Source: Methylovirgula ligni | Lineage (GTDB): Bacteria; Pseudomonadota; Alphaproteobacteria; Rhizobiales; Beijerinckiaceae | NCBI RefSeq assembly: GCF_004135935.1 | Contig: NZ_CP025086.1 | Span: 310,001 to 374,000 of the forward strand | Length of the DNA: 64,000 bases | Direction: 5' to 3' | Made by a program: the position numbers and the translations under genes | Notes under the pieces: model-generated | Told to the model about the DNA's origin: nothing | Seen by the model: the letters and a program-made list of their open reading frames with translations, nothing else | Databases searched by the model: none | Shown here: piece after piece, positions 40,645 through 54,031 of the stretch | How the letters are laid out: the number at the start of each line of letters is the position of its first letter | Position numbering within the stretch: position 1 is the stretch's first letter

Positions 40645-42123
40645 ATGCCGCTTATGAATTCGCCCGCCAAGACGACTCTCGTGCCTTTCACCATCATTTT
40701 CCTCGCACTGACATCAATTGCGCGCGCCGGTGATGCCGGTTCCCCCGATCTCGACGCATTGCGCCTGCTGGCGCCGGTAAGCGCCCTTGGCGTGCCACCG
40801 CAAGACAAGACGGGCGCGTTGGCCGCCAATCTCAAGGTGACGCAGCAAATTCAGAACGGCAGCGCCAAACAACCGCTGTTGCAGGACTTCAAGATTCAGC
40901 AACAGCAGGCGCTACGCGACGCCTTCATTACCAAAGACAATGCCGTCGAATTTGCAGACGGCCTCGGCAGCGAACTCGGCGGCCTCTACCAGTCCGCGGC
41001 CAAATATACGAGCACGGACGATGGCCTGACGGCGAGCGGCATAAACATCTCGCCAGCCCTCGAGACCCTGTTCTACATCGCGAATGCCGAAGAGAATAAA
41101 GCGTCCGGCACGGCCAAATATTTCTTCGCCGACGGGAAAGCGGACAAGAAGGCCTGCCTTTGGAGCAAGGCGCATGAAGTTCTCGATGACGTCCACGGCA
41201 AGATCGATGTTTTCGGCACGGCCTATGATCACGATCCGGTCACGAAGGAATGCACGGACATAACCGACAAGCAATTCGACAGCGACCCGACCGCCTGCAC
41301 GAAGAGCTTCGATAAATACGGAAACTCACGGCCGTTCCAGACCGAGCCGGGACTGGCGATCTATCTCGGCAAGGATTATTTCGGCGTCCCCGTCAGCAAT
41401 CTGTCGTTCCTGTGCGGCCCGCAGCAACCGCTGCAAACCAGCCCCAGCTTTCCCAGCGGCCACACAACGTTCGGCTATACCGAGTCCGTGCTGCTCGGCA
41501 TCCTCGTGCCGGCGCGTTATCCGCAGATGATCGTGCGGGCGGCGGAATATGGCAACGACCGCATCATCCTGGGCGCCCATTATGCAATGGACGTGCTCGC
41601 CGGGCGGACATTGGCGCTTTACGAGGTCGCCAGGCTTCTCGACCCGAAGACGGGCGCCGGAGCAGCGGCCAGCAAGGCGCCCGCCAACAAGAGCCACGCC
41701 GATTTCTCAAGCGTGCTCGCCCAGGCCCGCAAAGACCTGACACAATTTTTCCTCCGCGAATGCTCGGAAAAAATCTTGTCGGCCTGCGCCGCGCAGGATC
41801 ACAGCCGCTTCGCCAATGCCGATAAGAACGAGGCGTTCTACAACGCGACGCAGACCTACGGCCTCCCCGTCGTCTGGCCGGCCGCCGCGAAAGCCACCGA
41901 GGACGTCAGCAAACTGACGCCAAACCCCGGCTATCTGCTGACCGCCGCCTACCCGAAGCTCGCGCTTGAGGACGCCGACCGCATTCTGGCCGAGACCGAA
42001 GGTCCGGGCGGCGGCTTTCTCGACGGCGGGAATCCCTTAGGCGTCTATTCGCGGCTCGACCTCTATCACGCCGCGCAAAAAGCTCAGGCGATGGAAGCGG
42101 CCGACAACAAACCCGCGCATTAG
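40645..42123 (+). CDS. secreted PAP2-type acid phosphatase
   Basis: This protein of about 492 residues has a Sec signal peptide (TLVPFTIIFLALTSIARA, cleavage near residue 27) and PAP2/vanadium-haloperoxidase motifs: SFPSGHTTFGYTESVLLG and AAEYGNDRIILGAHYAMDVLAG, with the catalytic histidines in SGH and GAHxxxD. The third motif, upstream with a K-x6-RP, is less clear, and SFDKYGNSRPFQ may stand for it. A periplasmic or outer-surface phosphatase is inferred. ATG 40645 is preferred over TTG 40639. A 20-bp palindrome follows the stop. The substrate is unknown. Confidence 0.85.
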   Translation: MPLMNSPAKTTLVPFTIIFLALTSIARAGDAGSPDLDALRLLAPVSALGVPPQDKTGALAANLKVTQQIQNGSAKQPLLQDFKIQQQQALRDAFITKDNAVEFADGLGSELGGLYQSAAKYTSTDDGLTASGINISPALETLFYIANAEENKASGTAKYFFADGKADKKACLWSKAHEVLDDVHGKIDVFGTAYDHDPVTKECTDITDKQFDSDPTACTKSFDKYGNSRPFQTEPGLAIYLGKDYFGVPVSNLSFLCGPQQPLQTSPSFPSGHTTFGYTESVLLGILVPARYPQMIVRAAEYGNDRIILGAHYAMDVLAGRTLALYEVARLLDPKTGAGAAASKAPANKSHADFSSVLAQARKDLTQFFLRECSEKILSACAAQDHSRFANADKNEAFYNATQTYGLPVVWPAAAKATEDVSKLTPNPGYLLTAAYPKLALEDADRILAETEGPGGGFLDGGNPLGVYSRLDLYHAAQKAQAMEAADNKPAH

Positions 42124-42154
42124 GATCTGGCTTAATCGATCCGGTCTGGCGAAG

Positions 42155-42174
42155 CCCTCTCCCGCGGGAGAGGG
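42155..42174. terminator. perfect 20-bp palindrome between convergent genes
   Basis: ccctctcccg and cgggagaggg form a perfect palindrome 31 bp after the phosphatase stop and 21 bp from the convergent regulator stop. It has no loop bases or T-run, so it may be a fragment of a repeat rather than an intrinsic terminator. Confidence 0.45.
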
Positions 42175-42195
42175 TCGATCGAATGTCGAGATGAG

Positions 42196-43002
42196 CTAGA
42201 AAGACGCTGGCGTATTGACCCAGAGAACCTGGCAGGTTTCGAGGCCGGGATTGATCCACGAGTGCTTCCGCACGCTCTCGAAGTAAAGGCTGTCCCCGGC
42301 AAAGAGACGGACGCTGCCGATCCCATCGACCGACAGTTCAAGGCATCCCGAGAGCACGAAGACGAATTCCTCACCGGCATGATTATAGGAGCCGCTGCTT
42401 TGCGCGCCGGGCGCAAGGTTCCACTCCTTGCAATCCATCATCCGGTCGCCCGTCGCAATAGCGCGAACGACGATCCCCTCGCCGAGGTTGGTGAGCCGCT
42501 GGCCTTCGTTGCGTCTGACCGGCCCCATAACGGCTGGTTGCGGCGCCGCGGAAAGCTGCGTGATCGTGATGCCGAAATAATCGGCAAGCGTGCGCAATAG
42601 CTTTACGCTCGCGCCTTTCGAGGTCCGCTCGAACGTGCTGAGGGTCGAAGCGGAAACACCGAGGTCGCTCGCGAGCTTTTGAAGAGACAAGCCGCGTTCG
42701 AGCCGCCTGCGCCTGACCTGCGCACCGGGTGACAGCATCCGGCTCGTAAGGTCGCCGCCGCGCAAAGGGTCTTTGGAAGCGCCGGCGGCGCCGAGATGAG
42801 ATTTGATCTCCGCGAGACTCAAGCCGCCCGTGTTGCGAAGCCGGGCAATCTCGTTGGCCTTATCGATTTGCTCCGGCGTGTACGAACGATGCCCGGAGGG
42901 AGCACGAATCGGCGTCAGGACACCATATTTCTCCCACTGCCGCAGCGTACCCGGCGTAACACCGACCTCTTTGGCGACATCCGAAATCTTCCGCTCACTC
43001 AT
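42196..43002 (-). CDS. three-domain MerR-XRE-cupin transcriptional regulator
   Basis: This 268-residue protein has a MerR-type winged helix at about 5-75 (ISDVAKEVGVTPGTLRQWEK, GHRSYTPEQIDK), an XRE/Cro helix-turn-helix at about 95-150 (LSLQKLASDLGVSASTLSTF), and a C-terminal cupin at about 195-262 (NHAGEEFVFVLSGCLELSVD, FAGDSLYFESVRKHSWINPG). XRE-cupin proteins of the PuuR type sense small metabolites and control uptake or catabolism genes; the added MerR domain is unusual. It is divergent from an APC permease, its likely target. An AT-rich shared promoter with an inverted repeat separates them. The effector is unknown. Confidence 0.9.
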   Translation of the reverse strand: MSERKISDVAKEVGVTPGTLRQWEKYGVLTPIRAPSGHRSYTPEQIDKANEIARLRNTGGLSLAEIKSHLGAAGASKDPLRGGDLTSRMLSPGAQVRRRRLERGLSLQKLASDLGVSASTLSTFERTSKGASVKLLRTLADYFGITITQLSAAPQPAVMGPVRRNEGQRLTNLGEGIVVRAIATGDRMMDCKEWNLAPGAQSSGSYNHAGEEFVFVLSGCLELSVDGIGSVRLFAGDSLYFESVRKHSWINPGLETCQVLWVNTPASF

Positions 43003-43315
43003 CGTTTTCTCTTTGTGCCGGCCCGAGTGTCGCGCTTGAGGAAGGCAATAGTGGAGGCATTTTCAATTGGCAATTTGGGGAGCGCGCGCCTTATCCAAGA
43101 TCAAAGGTCCTGCCCGTCCCGCGCGCCAAATGACGCGCATTTTGGCAGTGAAGGGCTTGGTTTTAAGCACATATTTTTCCTGCTGAGAAAATAATCATTT
43201 ATCGAATATTTTGTATATTCAGCCGTTTACATAACAAAAATCATCCCCCGGTCAATGGCACACCTTCTGCAATATCCCATCAATTCAAGCGGATATCGCG
43301 CCAAAGGAGCGAGCC
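43003..43315. promoter_or_regulatory. shared divergent promoter region of the regulator and the APC permease
   Basis: This is a 313-bp gap with no convincing ORF. It becomes notably AT-rich at about 43165-43245, unlike the surroundings. gaatat-tttgt-atattc (43204-43220) is an inverted repeat with 6-bp arms and a 5-bp spacer, placed as an operator would be. AAGGAG precedes the permease ATG. Confidence 0.6.
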
Positions 43316-44941
43316 ATGACCGACCAGGCAGTCGAAACTTTTGTAGAATTTGAAGAGGCGCCGTCGCTCAAGCGAGAGATAAACTGGGTCCACGCCGTCG
43401 GCATCGCGACGGGCGTTCCTGCCCTGGTTCTTTTCTCGATCGGCGCCATCGCCTCGACGGTCGGCTCCCCCTCCTGGCTGGTCTGGATTTTGTCCGTGCT
43501 GATCGGGTCGTTCCAGATGTTCACCTATGCCGAGGTCGTCGGAATGTTCTCGAACAAATCCGGCGGCGCCGCCGTTGCCGGCTCCCTTGCCTGGCTGCCA
43601 TACAGCAAGGCTGTCCCGGCGATTTCAGCATGGTGCTATTGGCTGGCCTGGTCGCCGGTGCTCGCGATCGGCACGACCATCGCGTCGGGATATATTTTGA
43701 CGTCATTCTTTCCCGCTACGTCTCCCATCAACACCTGGCAGATCACGCTCATCGATCTGAACTTTATTCAGTCTGGCCTCACGCTTCGTATCAACGCCAA
43801 TTTCCTCATCAGCGCGATTCTGCTTCTTGTCGTTTTTCTCATCCAGCATGGCGGCATTCTCCGCGCCGCCCGCTTTCAGGTTATTTTTGCGGTCGCTTCC
43901 CTCTTGCCCCTCGGCATCATCGGCATTCTTCCCCTCCTCACCGGCAAGGCCGATCTCCATCAATTGTTGCCCGTCGTCCCGCTCGCGCACGATGCGGCCG
44001 GCAAAGTCATTCCCGGCAAATGGGATATGGCGGGCATCACGCTCTTCGTCGGCGCACTGGGGCTTGCGGCATGGTCGAGCTATGGCATCGAAGCCTGTCT
44101 GGTCTACGCGCGCGAATTCAAACGGCCGAACGTCGACGTGATCAAGGCCTCGCTGGCGACCGCCGCGCTGTGCCTTTTCTTCTATGCGGTCGTTCCAATC
44201 AGCTTCCAGGCTTTCCTGGGACTGAGCGGCATTTCCGATCCCTCGATCGCCGACGGCTCGGGCGTCGCGGGCGCCATGGCGAAAATGGTCAGTACGTCGC
44301 CAATGGTAACCGCCATCATCGTCGCGATGTTGATCATCACGCTGTTGCTGTCGGTTCTGACCGCCATGTCGGGGTCGTCCCGCACGCTGTATCAGGCATC
44401 GACCGACGGCTTCCTGCCGAAGTATCTCTCGAGAGCCAATTCCCACGGCGTCCCCAGTAACGCCATGTGGACGGATATTGCCGTCAATCTCGTGCTCCTG
44501 CTCGTCTCCAACAACGTCTTCCTGCTCGCCATCTCAAACGTCTGCTATCTCGTCTTCAACTTCATCAATCTCCAGGCAGGCTGGATTCACCGGGTCGACC
44601 GGCCCGGTCAGAAGCGGCCTTACAAGGCACCGACCTGGCTCATCGCCATTGGCGCGTTGCTCGGCTTCGTCAATCTCTTCTTCATTGGCATGGGCTCGAA
44701 TGTGTTCGGCGCCGGGGTTTTGAAATGGGGCTTGATCACGGTGTTTCTTGTCGTGCCGATTTTCCTTTTCCGCCATTACGTGGTCGACAAAGGCGTGTTC
44801 CCGAAGGCGCTGACCGAAATTGCCGCGGACGGTTCAGGTGCCAGCGACCTGCATGTCGGCCAGGCAAAGTGGCTTCCCTATTTGGCGGCAGCCGCCGGGG
44901 TGCTGGTCGTCACAGCGGGGGCCTATCTGGCCGTCAACTGA
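43316..44941 (+). CDS. APC superfamily amino acid/amine permease
   Basis: This 541-residue inner-membrane protein has about 12 TMs. KREINWVHAVGIATGVPALV at the N-terminus and GALGLAAWSSYGIEACLVYA (shortened), then REFKRPNVDVIKASL, match the APC glutamate/polyamine-type symporters, with the conserved Ala-Gly-rich TM1 and the E-(F/I)K-P loop. The start has AAGGAG eight bases upstream. It is divergent from the MerR-XRE-cupin regulator, which suggests regulated uptake of an amino acid, amine or related nitrogen compound. The exact substrate cannot be told. A strong hairpin follows. Confidence 0.93.
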   Translation: MTDQAVETFVEFEEAPSLKREINWVHAVGIATGVPALVLFSIGAIASTVGSPSWLVWILSVLIGSFQMFTYAEVVGMFSNKSGGAAVAGSLAWLPYSKAVPAISAWCYWLAWSPVLAIGTTIASGYILTSFFPATSPINTWQITLIDLNFIQSGLTLRINANFLISAILLLVVFLIQHGGILRAARFQVIFAVASLLPLGIIGILPLLTGKADLHQLLPVVPLAHDAAGKVIPGKWDMAGITLFVGALGLAAWSSYGIEACLVYAREFKRPNVDVIKASLATAALCLFFYAVVPISFQAFLGLSGISDPSIADGSGVAGAMAKMVSTSPMVTAIIVAMLIITLLLSVLTAMSGSSRTLYQASTDGFLPKYLSRANSHGVPSNAMWTDIAVNLVLLLVSNNVFLLAISNVCYLVFNFINLQAGWIHRVDRPGQKRPYKAPTWLIAIGALLGFVNLFFIGMGSNVFGAGVLKWGLITVFLVVPIFLFRHYVVDKGVFPKALTEIAADGSGASDLHVGQAKWLPYLAAAAGVLVVTAGAYLAVN

Positions 44942-45027
44942 CCGACGTCGGCTTCCCGTCCGACTTTGGTTCGGGAAGTCATTGTTTGGCGGTCGAAGCG
45001 CACGCGCTCACTCGCTTCCCGCTGAAG

Positions 45028-45054
45028 CGCCCCGGGACGATCAGTCCCGGGGCG
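45028..45054. terminator. bidirectional terminator-like hairpin
   Basis: cgccccgggac (45028-45038) and gtcccggggcg (45044-45054) form a perfect 11-bp stem with a 5-nt loop between the convergent permease and transpeptidase-like genes. No T-run follows on either strand, so termination is inferred from position and stability only. Confidence 0.55.
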
Positions 45055-45123
45055 ATCAATTCGGAGCAGGCTGTGGCGCGATCGGACACCTATCCGGACG
45101 AAGGCGCGGGCAGCAGCGGGCTT

Positions 45124-46116
45124 TCAACGTGCCCCGCAAATCGGCAGCGGCCGTGGCGGCGGCGGCGGATGATCTCTTTTGAACTGCGCGATCAGCGGAC
45201 CGAGGGACTCGTCCGACCAAAATCTCGGCGCGCGAATTTCATTCAGACAAAGCGCGTTCCAGTATAATCCCGTTCGCGACAATGATTGGCCGCCCGCCCG
45301 CGCCCGCGCGACCGCGTTGACGTCCGCTGCCCCGGGATAGATGTAGAGCGTCGTCGGATTGTTCCTCACCATTGCGATGATCTGGGCGGCGTCCGACGGC
45401 GACCAGCTCGTGCAGCCGTTACTGCGCCCGCCCGAGTAATCGACGAGTTGCCCGAACGGCACATAGCCATCGCGGTCCGCGTAGGGGCTGCCCGAATTTT
45501 TCATGAGGCACAGGCCCGCCAGTTTGACGGTGGCATGGCCGCCGATCTCGCGTTCTCTGGCGTTCGCCGTCTGGCCTTCGCCTTCGAATTGAATGAAGGA
45601 GCGGATCAGCGCCGCACTATGTCCCCCGGCACGATAATAGCCTTTGAACGACGTCTTCATCCCGGCCGTCACATAAGCTCCGCCAGCCGTCAGATCCGAG
45701 CCCGTTGCGTTGCCAAAATTCTTGGCGCACTGGCGCCCGTTGGCGAAATCCGCGACGCCTCTCAAATCGAGACCGCCGCCGTGCCCCGCTGGAATCGCGC
45801 GAAACGCGTGCGCGTCTTCGCAGATAATGTAAAAGCGGCGGCCGGCAGCGCCTCCCGTATCGTTCGGGCGCGTCGCGTCCATCGCGAAATAGCAACGGTT
45901 TCGGACTTCACCTTCGCCCAACTTTTGCAGATAGAGCCCGCGCGCCCGCTGCAATACGACGGGGGCGATTTGACCATCCCCGTAGCCGACATGGGCCTCC
46001 AGCCAGGCCGGAACGTCAGATGTCGGCTCCGCCGTCGCTGATCGCACCGCCAATACTCCGGCGAGGAACAAAGCGAAGAAATGAATCGCGGTGATAAAAG
46101 CGAATCTTGATCGCAA
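45124..46116 (-). CDS. murein L,D-transpeptidase catalytic domain family protein (YkuD_2 type)
   Basis: This 330-residue exported protein has a signal peptide (ITAIHFFALFLAGVLAVRSA, cleavage near SATA-EP). The catalytic block is YSGGRSNGCTSWSPSDAAQI with the nucleophile Cys. The related LCLMKNSGSPYADRDGY and GGHATVKLAGL stretches support the YkuD_2 family. The tail is Pro-rich. I start at TTG 46116 because AGGAGG lies six bases before it and the encoded MRSRFAFITAIHF begins the signal peptide; the frame continues to TTG 46158. It lies downstream of gyrB on the same strand. Peptidoglycan activity is inferred and not established for this family. Confidence 0.85.
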   Translation of the reverse strand: MRSRFAFITAIHFFALFLAGVLAVRSATAEPTSDVPAWLEAHVGYGDGQIAPVVLQRARGLYLQKLGEGEVRNRCYFAMDATRPNDTGGAAGRRFYIICEDAHAFRAIPAGHGGGLDLRGVADFANGRQCAKNFGNATGSDLTAGGAYVTAGMKTSFKGYYRAGGHSAALIRSFIQFEGEGQTANAREREIGGHATVKLAGLCLMKNSGSPYADRDGYVPFGQLVDYSGGRSNGCTSWSPSDAAQIIAMVRNNPTTLYIYPGAADVNAVARARAGGQSLSRTGLYWNALCLNEIRAPRFWSDESLGPLIAQFKRDHPPPPPRPLPICGAR

Positions 46117-46191
46117 TAATCGCCTCCTGTCGAACCCACGCCGGTAAACGGACCTCAAAGCCGGATAGACAGGTCCGCCATAAGAACCGCC

Positions 46192-51568
<5,377 letters not shown>

Positions 51569-51703
51569 TCTTTCCAGACCTCCCAATGGCAAGGCTGTGC
51601 ATGCATCATGGCATGGCGATTCCGCCTCGGAACATCCGACAGCGGACCTTACAGGAGATTTAGGAAAGCGGCGCGCGGATTGGTAGAGGCGCCGCGCATA
51701 GGA

Positions 51704-51736
51704 TTAAAAAATGGCCACCGCATGCAGTGGCCATTT
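51704..51736 (-). terminator. strong Rho-independent terminator of the DUF4167 gene
   Basis: On the minus strand AAATGGCCAC pairs with GTGGCCATTT (10-bp perfect stem, 8-nt loop), followed by a run of Ts (plus-strand As 51705-51710). It lies seven bases after the DUF4167 stop. Confidence 0.9.
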
Positions 51737-51742
51737 AACAGC

Positions 51743-52711
51743 TTAATCCTCGAAGGAGGCTTTGTTCGTCTCGGCCCCGCCGAACTCCGGCTTGCGGCGG
51801 CGGCGGCGCGGCCGCAGCGCAAAGCCCGCCTCACCCTCAGCCTCCGGCCGGGCGAGAACCTCGGTGCCGACAGCCTCCTCCTCGATCGGCAAAGGCGGCT
51901 CGGGCTGGACGCGGACCGGGACCGGCGCGGTGATGAAGGCCGGCAGACCGGTGTTCTCCACCTCGTCGCTCACGGGGCGCGGCTCCTGGCGCTCATAACG
52001 CGGGGCATTGTCATAGCGCTGCCCCTCAGGCCGGTGGGACGGCTGACGCGGGCGGTTGCCGTCGCGATTGGGCTGGGGGCCGCGCTCGGCGAAATTGTTG
52101 CGCTCGTAACCGCCACGATCCTGGCCGCCACGATCCTGACGACCTTGGAAATTGCGGTTGCCGCGATCGCCGCGCGGTTCGTACTGCGGGCGCTCCGACT
52201 GTGGGCGCTCCGCCTGCGGGGGCCGCTCCTGATAATTCGACTGGCCGTTGTAATTCGGCTGGCCGTTCTGGCCGTTCTGCCCCTGCGGTTGCCCGGCATA
52301 AGGCTGCGGCTGTTGCTGCGGCGCGACGCGCTCGGGCGGCGAGGCGAAACGGTCGGTCAGACCGCTGAAATCGTCTTCCTCTTCGGATTCCTCGGGCTCG
52401 GCCTCACCCGCTGGACTGTTGGCACTGCCGTATTGCGCCTGCTGCGCCTGCTGGGCGGCGGCGATGATGCGGAAATAATGCTCGGCGTGCTGGAGATAGC
52501 TCTCGGCCGTCACCGGGTCGCCGGACGATTGGGCATCCCGCGCGAGCTGGAGATATTTTTCGCCGATATGGTAGGCGGTGCCCCTGATCTTCACGTCCGG
52601 GCCATTTGACTCATAAGACCGCGACAGAGGGTTCGGTCCCTTACGATTGTTGTTGCTGTTGTTATTATTGTTCCGCCCGCGCATGCGCTTGTTATTCTGG
52701 TTTGGTCTCAT
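51743..52711 (-). CDS. DUF4167 domain protein
   Basis: This 322-residue protein has the alphaproteobacterial DUF4167 N-terminal domain (about 1-90). It opens with an Asn/Arg-rich lead (MRPNQNNKRMRGRNNNNN), then NPLSRSYESNGPDVKIRGTA and AYHIGEKYLQLARDAQSSGD. A long disordered, Gln/Pro/Arg/Gly-rich tail follows, with RGG-like pieces (GRQDRGGQDRGGYERNNF) and a basic LRPRRRRRKPEF end. The composition suggests RNA binding, but function is not established. It follows prmC in the usual Rhizobiales order and is preceded by a long, hairpin-rich untranslated region. Confidence 0.92.
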   Translation of the reverse strand: MRPNQNNKRMRGRNNNNNSNNNRKGPNPLSRSYESNGPDVKIRGTAYHIGEKYLQLARDAQSSGDPVTAESYLQHAEHYFRIIAAAQQAQQAQYGSANSPAGEAEPEESEEEDDFSGLTDRFASPPERVAPQQQPQPYAGQPQGQNGQNGQPNYNGQSNYQERPPQAERPQSERPQYEPRGDRGNRNFQGRQDRGGQDRGGYERNNFAERGPQPNRDGNRPRQPSHRPEGQRYDNAPRYERQEPRPVSDEVENTGLPAFITAPVPVRVQPEPPLPIEEEAVGTEVLARPEAEGEAGFALRPRRRRRKPEFGGAETNKASFED

Positions 52712-53146
52712 CGATCTTCCTTGGATGTTTCCGATAGCCCATCCCTTCCGATCCCGGGCACAGCCCGAGTCGGCACCGCAAATCAGCGGCTAAGGTGCAA
52801 GGATAGGCTGGCTTCCGTTCTCCAGCTTGCTAACGCAAAGCCCTGTAGCGCGGACGCCAGACAGGACCGATCCCTCAATCCGGGATCTCAGACGTTGGGG
52901 ACAATCACCTTAATCGCGGCGAGCACTCTCGGGCTCGCAAGACGCGGAAATCAAACCCCGCTTCGGGTAGGGACGATCTCGACGCTGCCTCATTAACATT
53001 CGCGCAAGGCGATCTTTGCGCAGGAACCTAATCGTTTTCGGCTCTTCCGCCAAGGACTTTCGCAAAAATTTTCGCCTCTGACCCGTCTATGTGGCGGATA
53101 TGCCACGTATTTGGCATAGGGTCGCACCGTCCGCGCTGCATCCGCC
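52712..53146 (-). promoter_or_regulatory. 435-bp hairpin-rich leader upstream of DUF4167
   Basis: No protein gene is seen here. Local inverted repeats that can fold on the minus strand are at 52755-52767 (cgggc/gcccg), 52773-52798 (gcacc/ggtgc), 52842-52865 (cctgt/acagg), 52869-52887 (gatccc/gggatc), 52919-52938 (gcgagc/gctcgc), 52957-52967 (cccg/cggg) and 53003-53020 (cgcaa/ttgcg). A further 7-bp hairpin (tatgcca/tggcata, 53099-53118) sits nearer the prmC stop and could end its transcript. The density suggests a structured 5' UTR controlling the putative RNA-binding product. Confidence 0.5.
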
Positions 53147-54031
53147 CTAGCCGCGCCGGACTGCCGTCACGACCCGCAAATGGCCGCCAAGATCGCGCAC
53201 CGAAGCGACCGATTCCAGGGTGCCGGTCGCCGCCAGCAGGGCCATCACCGATTCGGACTGGCCCGCCCCAACCTCGAAGGCGACGATGCCGTCCGGCGCC
53301 AGGAGCGCCGCGACCGCCGGTGTCAAAGACCGGTAGGCGGCAAGCCCGTCCGGACCGCCATCGAGTGCCGCGCGGGGATCATAGTCTCGCACCTCCGGCG
53401 CCAGGCCTTCGATCTCACCGCTCCCGATATAGGGCGGGTTGGAAACGATCGCATCGAAGTCGCCGCCGAGCGGTGCCGTCCAATCGCCGCAGACGACCGC
53501 GCTCCGTCCCCCCAACCCCAGCGCGGCGAAGTTGTTCCACGCGATGCGGCAGGCCACCGGCGAACGGTCGAGCCCGATGCCATAGGCCGAAGGCAATTTC
53601 GACAGCAAAGCAGCAAGGATGGCGCCGGACCCGACGCCGAGATCGAGCAGGCGCAAAGGCGCGTCGCCGCGCGGCCGCAAGGCGGCAAGGACCGTATCGA
53701 CGAGAATTTCCGTATCCGGCCGCGGGTCGAGCGCCGCCGGGCCGAGGACGAAATCGAGCCCGTAAAATTCGCGCCGCCCAAGAATGCGCGAGACAGGTTC
53801 GCGCGCGATCCGCCGCTGCGCCATCGCGGCCAGTTGCCCGGCTGCGGCGCCGATGGCGCAATCCGGCTCGCGCACGAGATCGGCATGATCGATACCGAGC
53901 GCGGCGCAAAGGATCAGCCGTGCGTCGAGCGCCGCCGACTCGATCCCCGCTGCTACGAAAGCCTGCGCCATCAGGCGCTGCGCCGCGGCGCGCGAGAGCG
54001 CCGGGTCGAACCCGGCGAATTTTGCCGTCAT
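53147..54031 (-). CDS. prmC: peptide chain release factor N5-glutamine methyltransferase
   Basis: This 294-residue SAM-dependent enzyme methylates the GGQ glutamine of RF1 and RF2. The C-terminal Rossmann methyltransferase has LLDLGVGSGAILAALLSKLP (motif I) and the catalytic VSNPPYIGSGEIEGLAPEV. The helical N-terminal substrate domain ends REPVSRILGRREFYGLDF. The start ATG 54031 overlaps the htpG stop as ATGA. In most relatives prmC follows prfA, its substrate gene; here the upstream partner is htpG. Confidence 0.94.
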   Translation of the reverse strand: MTAKFAGFDPALSRAAAQRLMAQAFVAAGIESAALDARLILCAALGIDHADLVREPDCAIGAAAGQLAAMAQRRIAREPVSRILGRREFYGLDFVLGPAALDPRPDTEILVDTVLAALRPRGDAPLRLLDLGVGSGAILAALLSKLPSAYGIGLDRSPVACRIAWNNFAALGLGGRSAVVCGDWTAPLGGDFDAIVSNPPYIGSGEIEGLAPEVRDYDPRAALDGGPDGLAAYRSLTPAVAALLAPDGIVAFEVGAGQSESVMALLAATGTLESVASVRDLGGHLRVVTAVRRG

